Notes under the pieces: generated by a model
Database searches by the model: none
What the model was told of the DNA's origin: nothing
What the model saw: only the letters and a program-made list of their open reading frames with translations
Position numbers and translations under genes: made by a program
Shown: positions 24,736 to 31,797 of the stretch, in pieces
Position numbering within the stretch: position 1 is the first letter of the stretch
Layout of the letters: the number at the start of each line of letters is the position of its first letter
Origin: JAUVXJ01 sp034411995
GTDB lineage: Bacteria > Chloroflexota > Anaerolineae > UBA7937 > B3-Chlor
Assembly: GCA_034411995.1 (NCBI GenBank)
Contig: DAOUME010000022.1
Coordinates: forward strand, 62,001 to 126,000
Reading direction: 5' to 3'
Length of the DNA: 64,000 nt

Positions 24736-26034
24736 CTAGGCCACCTTCTCAGTGCTTCCCACCCCTGGTACGACCAGCACCCTGAACGCCATAAAGAGGA
24801 TCGCCGACGTCCCCAGGAGTGGCAACCCACACGGCGTCGCGCCGCCTCTTTCCGGAGTGGTCCCGGGTCGCCAACGCGGCATCGAGCCATCGGCCACCTT
24901 TCTCAGGTCAGACCCATCGGCTTGCACCACGAAGATCTCCCGGTCTCCTTCCTCACCCGTGGCCAGGGCGACGCGCGTCCCATCCGGCGACCAGCGCGCC
25001 TCAGGGCGCTTCCCCTCCGCTATGGGGCGTGACTCCCCGCTGCGATCCATGACCAGAACCTGCCAGGAGTCGTTCTCTGCCGAGCTGAACAGAAGCGACG
25101 AACCGTCGGGCGACCAACTGAGCCCGCTGTTCCAGAGGTCCTCGAACGTCCGCTCCGACTGGAGCGCCAACTCTCCGTGGAGGGCATCCACGACCATCAC
25201 GCGGAAGCCCCCTCCCTCCTCCCAGACCGAGGCGGCTACACTCTCACCGTCCGGCGACCAGCAAGGCCAGAAACCAGCACGATCCAGGGACCATACGACC
25301 TCCTGGCTTTCAGGGCGAACCATCTTCAGCCTGGGATTCTCTCCTCCCCTGAAGGGCTCGCCACTGTCCCGGTAGACGAGGAGATTCTCATCTGGAGACC
25401 AGGCAAAGCCGTCCGCTGAGTACACGAAATCGGGGATCTCCCAGACCAGTTTACCCTCGTCATCCACGATCACCACGTAGCCTTCCATTTCCAACCCAGC
25501 GACGTATACGGCGATCAACTTCTCGTCCCCAGAATACGATACCCGCTCTATGGGCCAGAGACCGCTCACCCAACGCCGCGCGGCGAGGGTCGAGCCAGTT
25601 CCATCCTCGATATTGACCAGCGCCAGGCTTTGCTCGGTACCTTGATCGCTGGGAGTGAAATCCCCGACGTACAGTATCCGCCGGCTATCGGAAGACCACA
25701 CGGCGGCGTAGCCGTCTGCGACCTTGGTGCTGCTGCCGGCCTCGACGTCGACGACGAAGATCTCGCCGCTCCCCGGCCCACCCTGTCCCCCTTTGACCAA
25801 AACCAGCTTCTGGCCATCGGGTGCCCAGTCCAGCGCCACAAACCCCTCGCCACCAGTCAACTGTTCTTTTTCCCCGCTCCCAACGTCGATCAGCCACACG
25901 CTCCCGCCTGTCCCCAGATAGGCGATCTGGTCCGGAGACTGGCCATGGACTGGAAGGGTGACAAGTACGGCCATCGCCAGGAGCACGATCACCAGCGTAG
26001 TCGTGGCCACTAGTCTGCTAGTCGATCTTCGCAC
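24736..26034 (-). CDS. TolB-like beta-propeller protein, membrane-anchored
   Basis: 432 residues from GTG 26034, chosen for GGGGGAG about 6 nt upstream and because the protein then starts with a basic stretch and a hydrophobic segment (about 9-30). PD40/WD40-like blades recur about every 45 residues: DWAPDGQKLVLV, VWSSDSRRILYV, AWSPDENLLVYR, CWSPDGESVAAS, SWSPDGSSLLFS and RWSPDGTRVALA. A short C-terminal hydrophobic stretch (LPLLGTSAILFMAFRVLVV) may be a second anchor. Propellers of this type bind protein or peptidoglycan partners outside the membrane. No Tol-Pal genes are nearby, so the name tolB is not warranted. Confidence 0.8.
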   Translation of the reverse strand: MRRSTSRLVATTTLVIVLLAMAVLVTLPVHGQSPDQIAYLGTGGSVWLIDVGSGEKEQLTGGEGFVALDWAPDGQKLVLVKGGQGGPGSGEIFVVDVEAGSSTKVADGYAAVWSSDSRRILYVGDFTPSDQGTEQSLALVNIEDGTGSTLAARRWVSGLWPIERVSYSGDEKLIAVYVAGLEMEGYVVIVDDEGKLVWEIPDFVYSADGFAWSPDENLLVYRDSGEPFRGGENPRLKMVRPESQEVVWSLDRAGFWPCWSPDGESVAASVWEEGGGFRVMVVDALHGELALQSERTFEDLWNSGLSWSPDGSSLLFSSAENDSWQVLVMDRSGESRPIAEGKRPEARWSPDGTRVALATGEEGDREIFVVQADGSDLRKVADGSMPRWRPGTTPERGGATPCGLPLLGTSAILFMAFRVLVVPGVGSTEKVA

Positions 26035-26102
26035 GAGGCTCTCCCCCAGGAAGCTCACCGAGAGGTCTGAGGGCGGGAGGCAACCTCCCCCCTCCACAGC
26101 GC

Positions 26103-26549
26103 CTATTCGCGGTCGGGCGAGACCTTACCGCGATGCTTCTTGAGATCGCTGCGTTGTTTCTTCTCCTGGAGCCGCCGCTCCCTCGCTGCCGGTGAGGGTT
26201 CCGTAGCCCGGCGCTTCCGGGGCACCTTCAACGCCCTGCGCATGAGAGTCCGGAACCGCTCCACGACCTCTTCTCGATTGCGCAACTGACTGCGACTGGA
26301 CTGGGACACGAGGTGAAGGAATCCGTCCTTGTCCACGTACGACGAGAGCTTGTCCAGAGCCCTCTCTCTCTGGGCATCCCCCAGGCTCGGAGAGTGCGCC
26401 AGGTCGAACAACAGCTCGACCCTGGTTTCCGTACGATTGACGTGCTGACCACCTGGTCCGCTGCTGCGCGAGAAGCGGAACTTCAACTCCGCCTCTGGGA
26501 TCCCCGTTGTTTCGATGATCCAGATGACGCCTTCAGCACCAGCAGTCAC
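26103..26549 (-). CDS. arfB: ArfB/YaeJ peptidyl-tRNA hydrolase (GGQ rescue factor)
   Basis: 148 residues, typical of the family. SRSSGPGGQHVNRTETRVEL (about 28-47) contains the GGQ loop that hydrolyses peptidyl-tRNA. The basic C-terminal tail (about 112-148, KKQRSDLKKHRGK) enters the empty mRNA channel of stalled ribosomes. The lack of a codon-recognition domain separates it from RF1/RF2. It rescues ribosomes stuck without a stop codon. It lies between the cupin and TolB-like genes on the same strand; the 15-bp gap to the cupin suggests one transcript. Confidence 0.9.
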   Translation of the reverse strand: MTAGAEGVIWIIETTGIPEAELKFRFSRSSGPGGQHVNRTETRVELLFDLAHSPSLGDAQRERALDKLSSYVDKDGFLHLVSQSSRSQLRNREEVVERFRTLMRRALKVPRKRRATEPSPAARERRLQEKKQRSDLKKHRGKVSPDRE

Positions 26550-26563
26550 GTCTCTTCCCAGGG

Positions 26564-26911
26564 CTAGAGGTAGTCCTCCCGCGGAGGACAGAATACGTCC
26601 ACGACTACTGCGTCCTCCGGCGTCTCTGCACCGTGCGGCACGTCGCCGGGTATGTAATAGCTATCTCCTGCCTCATAGATGCGCGCCTCGCCGCCCATGG
26701 TCAGTCGCATGCTGCCCCTCACCACGTACCCTACCTGATCGTGGGGGTGGGTGTGCATCGGCAGCTCGGCGCCCCGTGACAGCGAGAACTCGGCCAGGAG
26801 CATGCTCGAGCCGTGGCCCAGCGTCCGGCGCCGCACGCCCGGTACCATCTCCACCTGCTTCGTCTCAGCGCCCTTGACAGACATCCCCTCGGAAGCCATA
26901 GTTCCTCCCAT
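26564..26911 (-). CDS. Small cupin protein
   Basis: 115 residues from ATG 26911 (GAGGTGAG upstream); ATG 26899, with GGAGG ahead of it, is equally possible. One conserved cupin barrel: motif 1 is HTHPHDQVGYVVRGSMRLTMGGE (metal ligands H, H and a Q/E position), motif 2 is GDSYYIPGDVPHGAE (third His). Such small cupins serve as isomerases, dioxygenase-like enzymes or sensors, so no reaction can be assigned. The C-terminal DVFCPPREDYL is typical of the group annotated as cupin-2 domain proteins. Confidence 0.82.
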   Translation of the reverse strand: MGGTMASEGMSVKGAETKQVEMVPGVRRRTLGHGSSMLLAEFSLSRGAELPMHTHPHDQVGYVVRGSMRLTMGGEARIYEAGDSYYIPGDVPHGAETPEDAVVVDVFCPPREDYL

Positions 26912-27330
26912 CCGCTCACCTCTTAGAGGCGCGACACCCTCTACTGATATAGTACAGGCCTGATGAAGGCGGTGTCGTTGCAGAGCAACTCTGACCAGCG
27001 ACCATCCAACGGCCACAGAGTCTCTCCTGCTCTGTGACTAATATACCCCACCACGGACTTCCTCGGCAAGGGTTTGTCTCCAGGGGGACGGACTGTGAAT
27101 CCCGCCCAACACCCACCAATCCAGCGCTGTGACGTCCTCAGGTAGTGGTTCAGATATCAGCACACCGCCCGACCCACCAGAGGCAACATCAGCAGATACC
27201 ACCAAGCGAAAGGGGCACGGCGTGACCTGCCCCTGGCCCCCGGGGCCTACAGAGAGCGGAGAACTGGCCACTGCACCGATCCTCAACCGCTGCCGTCTGC
27301 ACAGGCGCACGTTAGCTACCGCAGGGTCAT
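26912..27330. other. 419-bp gap, no supported gene
   Basis: A 99-codon minus-strand frame (27038-27337) crosses most of it but has no RBS, overlaps the next gene and has unconvincing composition. A weak minus-strand promoter (ACGACA, 18 bp, TACTAT at 26954-26949) could serve the cupin gene. Nothing else stands out. Confidence 0.4.
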
Positions 27331-27585
27331 TCACCAAAGCCCGTCCGCCCGCTCCTCGGTGAGCATGAGCAGAATCGCCTCCTCGTTGCCGGCCACCAGT
27401 CGCCTCGCCTTCTGCTCAGGGTAGCCGTGCTCAACCATCAGGTAGCCCACGAGGAAGTCTCGAAACAGATCTCTTCGGTCCTCCAGAGGGAGAGACAGCA
27501 CTGTCTTCAGGTCACCTTTCAACTCGCGGTACGTGCCCACCGGATCGCTCGTAGAGTCTCCTGACTTTACTTTCCACCTCGACAT
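27331..27585 (-). CDS. Small hypothetical protein (84 residues)
   Basis: ATG 27585 is preceded by GGGAGGGG, a strong RBS; the longer open frame upstream lacks one. Predicted helical and charged: RELKGDLKTVLSLPLEDRRDLFRDFL and GYPEQKARRLVAGNEEAILLML. No membrane segment or motif I know. It is divergent from the ribbon-helix-helix gene at 27814, 228 bp away. The RBS and codon pattern make it a real gene, but its function is unknown. Confidence 0.6.
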   Translation of the reverse strand: MSRWKVKSGDSTSDPVGTYRELKGDLKTVLSLPLEDRRDLFRDFLVGYLMVEHGYPEQKARRLVAGNEEAILLMLTEERADGLW

Positions 27586-27753
27586 GCGCCCCTCCCCACG
27601 GTCCGCGCAGCACATCTTACCACACACACCAGTGCGAGGCCATACCACGGGGCAACCTCGCCCTATGTGGCCACGGCGCCTGCCCGAGTCGGGCTCGGCA
27701 GCCGCCAGCGTCCAGCGAGAAACCACCTCCTGACCGCACCGGGCGCAAAGGAC

Positions 27754-27782
27754 TTGACAGCGCCGGAGAAAGACGGTAAGAT
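27754..27782 (+). promoter_or_regulatory. Consensus promoter of the ribbon-helix-helix gene
   Basis: TTGACA (27754-27759), 17-bp spacer, TAAGAT (27777-27782). Predicted start is near 27789, inside the inverted repeat described next. Confidence 0.8.
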
Positions 27783-27783
27783 A

Positions 27784-27803
27784 GTGTATAGCTAGATATA
27801 CAC
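27784..27803 (+). promoter_or_regulatory. Operator-like inverted repeat GTGTATA...TATACAC
   Basis: Two 7-bp arms (27784-27790 and 27797-27803), exact complements around a 6-bp centre. The repeat begins 2 bp after the -10 box, spans the transcription start and ends just before GGAGG (27804-27808). This is the position expected for autorepression by the RHH protein encoded immediately downstream. Confidence 0.65.
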
Positions 27804-27813
27804 GGAGGCCGTG

Positions 27814-27972
27814 ATGAGAAAAGACAAGAACATCATGATACGGGTTTCCAGGGAGACTCACACTGCCTTCAAGAAAAAAGCGGCCGAAGAGGGAACCACC
27901 ATGAGCAAGATCATACGTCAACTGGTGGACAGGTACCTCGGAGGAGAGCTCAAGCACACACCAAGCGACTAG
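27814..27972 (+). CDS. Ribbon-helix-helix (CopG/Arc-type) regulator, 52 residues
   Basis: Begins MRKDKNIMIRVSRETHTAFK at ATG 27814 (GGAGG at 27804-27808). The pattern is that of an RHH dimer: a beta-strand NIMIRVS that inserts in the DNA major groove, helix 1 RETHTAFKKKAAEEG, a turn TT, and helix 2 MSKIIRQLVDRYLGGEL. With the consensus promoter and the inverted repeat between start site and RBS, an autoregulated repressor is likely. It could be an orphan antitoxin, but no toxin-like gene follows within 300 bp. The divergent small gene at 27331-27585 might share control. Confidence 0.82.
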   Translation: MRKDKNIMIRVSRETHTAFKKKAAEEGTTMSKIIRQLVDRYLGGELKHTPSD

Positions 27973-28284
27973 CAGGCCCTAGCCATGGCTTTCGATTGTT
28001 TCCACGGCGGCGGGACCGCACCGGGTGGTAGATACTGCGGACAGGCACGGAACTCGCCGCCTGGTACCACGGTTGGGGCTCTGTGAAACGAGCCTCTTGG
28101 CGCCGGTGCGGGCGCTACACGCGCAGTATTCGATTGATAGGCAGCCCGCTCCATGGCTGTCCTGACGGAGGAGTCCATCGATTCTCGAGAATAGCAGCAA
28201 CGACTCAACGATGAAGCTAGATCCAAGGAAGGACATCAACACACAGCGGTTCAGCATCGGCGCAGGCGGGGCGGGAGGTGAACC
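27973..28284 (+). other. 312-bp gap, no supported gene
   Basis: No open frame with signals. GGTACCACGG at about 28063-28072 and GGGTGGTA at 28023-28030 resemble parts of a T-box antiterminator, but no specifier stem and no amino-acid or tRNA-synthetase gene follows. GGGAGG at 28273-28278 is the RBS of the next gene. Confidence 0.4.
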
Positions 28285-30567
28285 GTGAGTCCCAAACTGA
28301 GGGCAAAGGTCACTCAGCTAAGCATCGTATCGGGGACTGAGCAAGCCGAGGCAGGCGACACCGGACGGGCAGAGACCTCATCGCTGATTCCTGCCGGGAC
28401 AGGCAAAGGAAACCTGTACCTGCTGGTGCAGGTGAGCGGTGAGCCTGCTGGCAAGGAGGAAATCCACAGAGAGCTAATCCGCCGCATGGCTGAGGAGTAT
28501 TCGCGTGTCCCAGGCGGGATCACCAACGGTCTCCGCCAGTCCATCAGGGCCGCGAACGACTTCCTCTACACACGGAATATGGATTCCCTACCCTTGTGGC
28601 ACAGAGTCGGGGAGACGTGCTTGGGGGTCCTGAGGGGAAACGACCTGTATATGGGTGTGGCCGGCGAAGCTCGGATTTACGTCCTCCATCAGGGCGAGCT
28701 ACGCCTCTTCCCTCCGGCAGTCGCCAATGTCTTCGGCGACGCGCTTCCGCCAGAACTACAGTCCCTCCCCCCGCTGGGGGTGGATGATTTCCTCGCCGAG
28801 GTGGGCCTGTTCCACTGCCTCGTTGAGGAGGGCGACCTCATCCTCCTGGCCTCTGGTGAGCTTGCGCATCTGGCAACAGAAGGCCGAGTGGCCGCGGCCG
28901 CTCAGGAAGGGCCCCGGGAGCTGGCAGACACACTCAGGTCGCTAGCCTCGCACAGTGACCTCTCCGCACTCCTGATAGAAATGCAGGTTGCGGGCGTGGA
29001 GTCGGTTTCCCAGGCGAAGCGTCTGCCCGCCGCAACAAGGAGCGTCCGTGGGCGACAGGTGCCGCCCAGCATCTCACCCGCGCGGCAACCAGTGGCCGGA
29101 CCTGCCGCAAAGGGCATCGCGGCCGGATTGGTCGCGCTGCTGCTTGCCCTGGGGGCGAGGGTTCTGTCCTTCTTCGCCAACCTGGCCAGAGGCGTGCAAC
29201 TCTTCTTCTCCTGGCTGTTCTCCAGTGGCCTCTTGGGAAGAATCGGCCGAGGAATGAGGACCGGCGTCGTGGGCCTGCTCCAGGGTCTGGGCACACTCAC
29301 CAGACGTATGCTTCCTGAATCAGAACAGGCCACCGCAGCCATGGAAGTCCCACAAGTCCGTCCCCTGAGGCGGGTGAGTGAGCGAGAGAAGAGCTCCCGC
29401 CTGCCCCTCGTGGTGGCCCTGGCCATCGTCGCCATCGTGGCGGCGGTGTCTGTCGGAGTGGTCATGCGCACCCACACCCGCAATACCGAGTTCTCGCAGT
29501 TCATCCAAGAAGCTCAAGCCGAGATCCAAGCAGCCCAGACGAATGAGTCCCCCGCTGGCACCAGGAGCAGCCTGATGCTGGCCTCGGGGTACGTGGAACA
29601 AGCCCTGCAACTCAAGCCCAGCGACGCCGAGGCGGTGGCTCTGCAAGGCGAGATCCTCCTCGCCCTGGACGAAGTCAATCGTGTCGTGCGCCTCGAGTTC
29701 TCAGGACAGGTTCCCTTTGCGGACCCGTCTGGGCAGCCGCGGCGCGTGCTGTTGCACGGCAGTCAGTTGTTCGTCCTCGACCAGGGAACTCGAGAACTGC
29801 GCAGTTATCGGCTCGACGAAGCAGGTAGCATCGTGGACGCTCCCGGAGGCCAGGTACTCCTCGGCCCGGATAGCCAGCTCGGTGGACTGACCGTCGAGAG
29901 CCTCACAGATCTGGCCTGGATTGAGGAGGGCAGCGGCCGGGAGATGGCTACGCTGGTCGTGCTGGTCAACGATGCCTCCCTCCTGCAACTGGACGAATCG
30001 CTGGCCTTCAGTCCCGTGCCGATCACTGATAGCGAGGTCTGGGGCGATCCCCGCCTCATCGACGGGTACTTCGGCTACCTCTACGTCCTCGATGCGCAGG
30101 AAGACCGCATACTGAAATACGCTCCCACCGGTAACAGCTACGAGACCTTCCCGGTCAGCTACTTCCAGGCCGACACCAGCGTGGACTTGGCGGACGCCGT
30201 GGACATGGCCATAGATGGCTACATCTACGTGCTGAACGGCAAGAGCATACTGAAGTTCTCCGGAGGACTTGAGGAGCCGCTTTCCCTCACCGGGCTCGAG
30301 GATCAGGAGCTTCAAGATCCCGTGGCCATGTTCACCTCTCCGGACACACAACACATCTACGTCGCTGACGCGGGCGCTGGGCGCATCGTCCAGTTTACCA
30401 AGGAAGGGGCCTTCGTGCGCCAGTTCCGTCCCCCCAGTGAGGACGAGGACCTGTTCCAGGGTCTGCAAGATATCTCCGTAGACGAGGCCCAGGGTCGGCT
30501 GATAGCCCTGACCTCCAGTGGGCTATTCGTGGCCCCCATTCAGCAGCCGCCCTCCGCGCTGCGGTGA
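28285..30567 (+). CDS. Degenerate PP2C-like domain fused through TM helices to a beta-propeller
   Basis: 760 residues from GTG 28285 (GGGAGG 6 nt upstream). Residues about 1-235 follow the PP2C order: GNLYLLVQVSG at the first metal strand, GETCLGVLRGNDLYMGVAGEARIYVL, GDLILLASGEL and SDLSALLIEMQ. The usual metal-binding aspartates (DGMGG, GDSR, SDG, DN) are replaced, so catalysis is doubtful. Hydrophobic segments at about 270-310 and 373-395 bracket a basic loop. After a short TPR-like helical stretch (about 405-465), NHL/6-bladed propeller-like repeats (QLFVLDQGT, YLYVLDAQEDRILKYAPTG, YIYVLNGKSILKFSG, HIYVADAGAGRIVQFTKEG) fill the rest. It is probably a cytoplasmic pseudophosphatase sensor linked to an outer propeller. 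Confidence 0.75.
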   Translation: MSPKLRAKVTQLSIVSGTEQAEAGDTGRAETSSLIPAGTGKGNLYLLVQVSGEPAGKEEIHRELIRRMAEEYSRVPGGITNGLRQSIRAANDFLYTRNMDSLPLWHRVGETCLGVLRGNDLYMGVAGEARIYVLHQGELRLFPPAVANVFGDALPPELQSLPPLGVDDFLAEVGLFHCLVEEGDLILLASGELAHLATEGRVAAAAQEGPRELADTLRSLASHSDLSALLIEMQVAGVESVSQAKRLPAATRSVRGRQVPPSISPARQPVAGPAAKGIAAGLVALLLALGARVLSFFANLARGVQLFFSWLFSSGLLGRIGRGMRTGVVGLLQGLGTLTRRMLPESEQATAAMEVPQVRPLRRVSEREKSSRLPLVVALAIVAIVAAVSVGVVMRTHTRNTEFSQFIQEAQAEIQAAQTNESPAGTRSSLMLASGYVEQALQLKPSDAEAVALQGEILLALDEVNRVVRLEFSGQVPFADPSGQPRRVLLHGSQLFVLDQGTRELRSYRLDEAGSIVDAPGGQVLLGPDSQLGGLTVESLTDLAWIEEGSGREMATLVVLVNDASLLQLDESLAFSPVPITDSEVWGDPRLIDGYFGYLYVLDAQEDRILKYAPTGNSYETFPVSYFQADTSVDLADAVDMAIDGYIYVLNGKSILKFSGGLEEPLSLTGLEDQELQDPVAMFTSPDTQHIYVADAGAGRIVQFTKEGAFVRQFRPPSEDEDLFQGLQDISVDEAQGRLIALTSSGLFVAPIQQPPSALR

Positions 30568-30711
30568 CGCAGTCCAGCGACTGCCAACGGTACTGCCAGC
30601 ATCCGGGTCGTGTCGTCCGTCGAGGAGGACCAGGCGCAAGCTTGGCCGCCCGGAGGGGAGTGCCCACGTGCCGCCGATGCGCAGAAGACCCCCGGGTGTG
30701 ATCGACAGACT

Positions 30712-30741
30712 TTGCTACTGCGTTCCTCATTGTGGTAGAAT
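30712..30741 (+). promoter_or_regulatory. Promoter of tsaD, apparently leaderless
   Basis: TTGCTA (30712-30717), 18-bp spacer, TAGAAT (30736-30741). The GTG start codon of tsaD lies at 30748, exactly where transcription should begin (7 nt past the -10 box). No Shine-Dalgarno sequence precedes it. Confidence 0.65.
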
Positions 30742-30747
30742 GCGGCT

Positions 30748-31743
30748 GTGACCTACGTCCTGGGCATCGAGACCTCATGTGACGAGACGGCTGCGGCTGT
30801 GGTCAAGGACGGCTGCGAGGTCGTCTCCAACGTCATCGCCTCTCAGGCCAAGATCCACGAGTCTTACGGCGGGGTCTTCCCAGAGATCGCTTCGCGCCAG
30901 CACATCTTGCACATCGTCCCTGTCGTGGAACGAGCTCTGACCCAGGCAGGGCTGGACCTCCCCGAGATGGGCGCCGTCGCGGTCACCTATGGCCCCGGCC
31001 TGGCCGGATCCCTGCTGGTGGGAGTCAACATGGCCAAGGGTCTGGCGGTCGCTAGAGGTCTCCGTCTCCTTGGCATCAACCACCTGGAAGCGCACATCTA
31101 CGCCAACTGGCTGGATTCGAAGGAGCAGATCGTCTTCCCCCTGGTATGCCTCATCGCGTCCGGAGGACACACCAACCTGGTGCTGATGAACGATCACAGT
31201 CAGTACGAAGCACTAGGCCAAACGGTGGACGACGCTGCTGGCGAGGCTTTCGACAAGGTCGCCCGTCTCTTGGGCCTCGGATACCCCGGCGGCCCGGAGA
31301 TCGAGAGGGCAGCAGAAGATGGGGATCCCACAGCCTTCGATTTCCCGCGAGCCTGGATCAGGGGCACGCACGACTTCAGCTTCAGTGGCTTGAAGACGGC
31401 GATCCTGTACCTGGTCCGCGAATACCACTCGGCAGACGACCTCCCGGTAGCAGACCTGGCCGCGAGCTTCCAGGCGGCAGTGGTCGAGGTTCTGGTGGAG
31501 AAGACGAGGCGGGCGGCGGAGGAGAGCGGGGCCCGTCAGGTCCTCCTGGCAGGGGGAGTCGCAGCCAACACCCTGCTGCGCAAGGAGATGGCAGAGAAGA
31601 TGGGCATCCCTGTGCTCTGCCCGCCTCCGATCCATTGCACCGACAACGCGGCATGCGTGGCCGCCGTCGGTTGGTTCAGGCTCCAGGCCGGCGAACGATC
31701 TGGATGGGACCTCGACGTGGTACCCGGCCTGAGCCTGGTTTGA
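30748..31743 (+). CDS. tsaD: tRNA N6-adenosine threonylcarbamoyltransferase
   Basis: 331 residues, standard length. ASKHA-fold signatures: GIETSCDETAAAVV (about 6-19), ASRQHILHIVP, VTYGPGLAGSLLVG and NHLEAHIYA with metal ligands H112 and H116, SGGHTNLVL, GEAFDKVARLLGLGYPGGP, LAGGVAANTLLR and HCTDNAA with D299 as a further ligand. It transfers threonylcarbamoyl to A37 of ANN-decoding tRNAs together with TsaB and TsaE, which are not in this window. GTG start with no RBS; the transcript probably begins at or next to this codon. Universally conserved and intact. Confidence 0.96.
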   Translation: MTYVLGIETSCDETAAAVVKDGCEVVSNVIASQAKIHESYGGVFPEIASRQHILHIVPVVERALTQAGLDLPEMGAVAVTYGPGLAGSLLVGVNMAKGLAVARGLRLLGINHLEAHIYANWLDSKEQIVFPLVCLIASGGHTNLVLMNDHSQYEALGQTVDDAAGEAFDKVARLLGLGYPGGPEIERAAEDGDPTAFDFPRAWIRGTHDFSFSGLKTAILYLVREYHSADDLPVADLAASFQAAVVEVLVEKTRRAAEESGARQVLLAGGVAANTLLRKEMAEKMGIPVLCPPPIHCTDNAACVAAVGWFRLQAGERSGWDLDVVPGLSLV

Positions 31744-31769
31744 TCCCAGACTGGATAGTCAGGTATCAT
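31740..31769 (+). promoter_or_regulatory. Promoter of the histidine kinase gene
   Basis: TTGATC (31740-31745, beginning within the tsaD stop region), 18-bp spacer, TATCAT (31764-31769). Predicted start is near 31776, 22 nt before GTG 31798. Confidence 0.55.
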
Positions 31770-31797
31770 CGTTTCGGCGCACGACTGCGAGGCTCCG

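Noticed and set aside
27038..27337. 99-codon minus-strand frame as a gene
   Set aside because: No RBS, overlap with the better supported gene at 27331, and low-complexity composition.
28021..28080. T-box-like strings GGGTGGTA and TGGTACCACGG
   Set aside because: No specifier stem or terminator was seen, and the downstream gene is a PP2C-like fusion, not an aminoacyl-tRNA synthetase or amino-acid gene.
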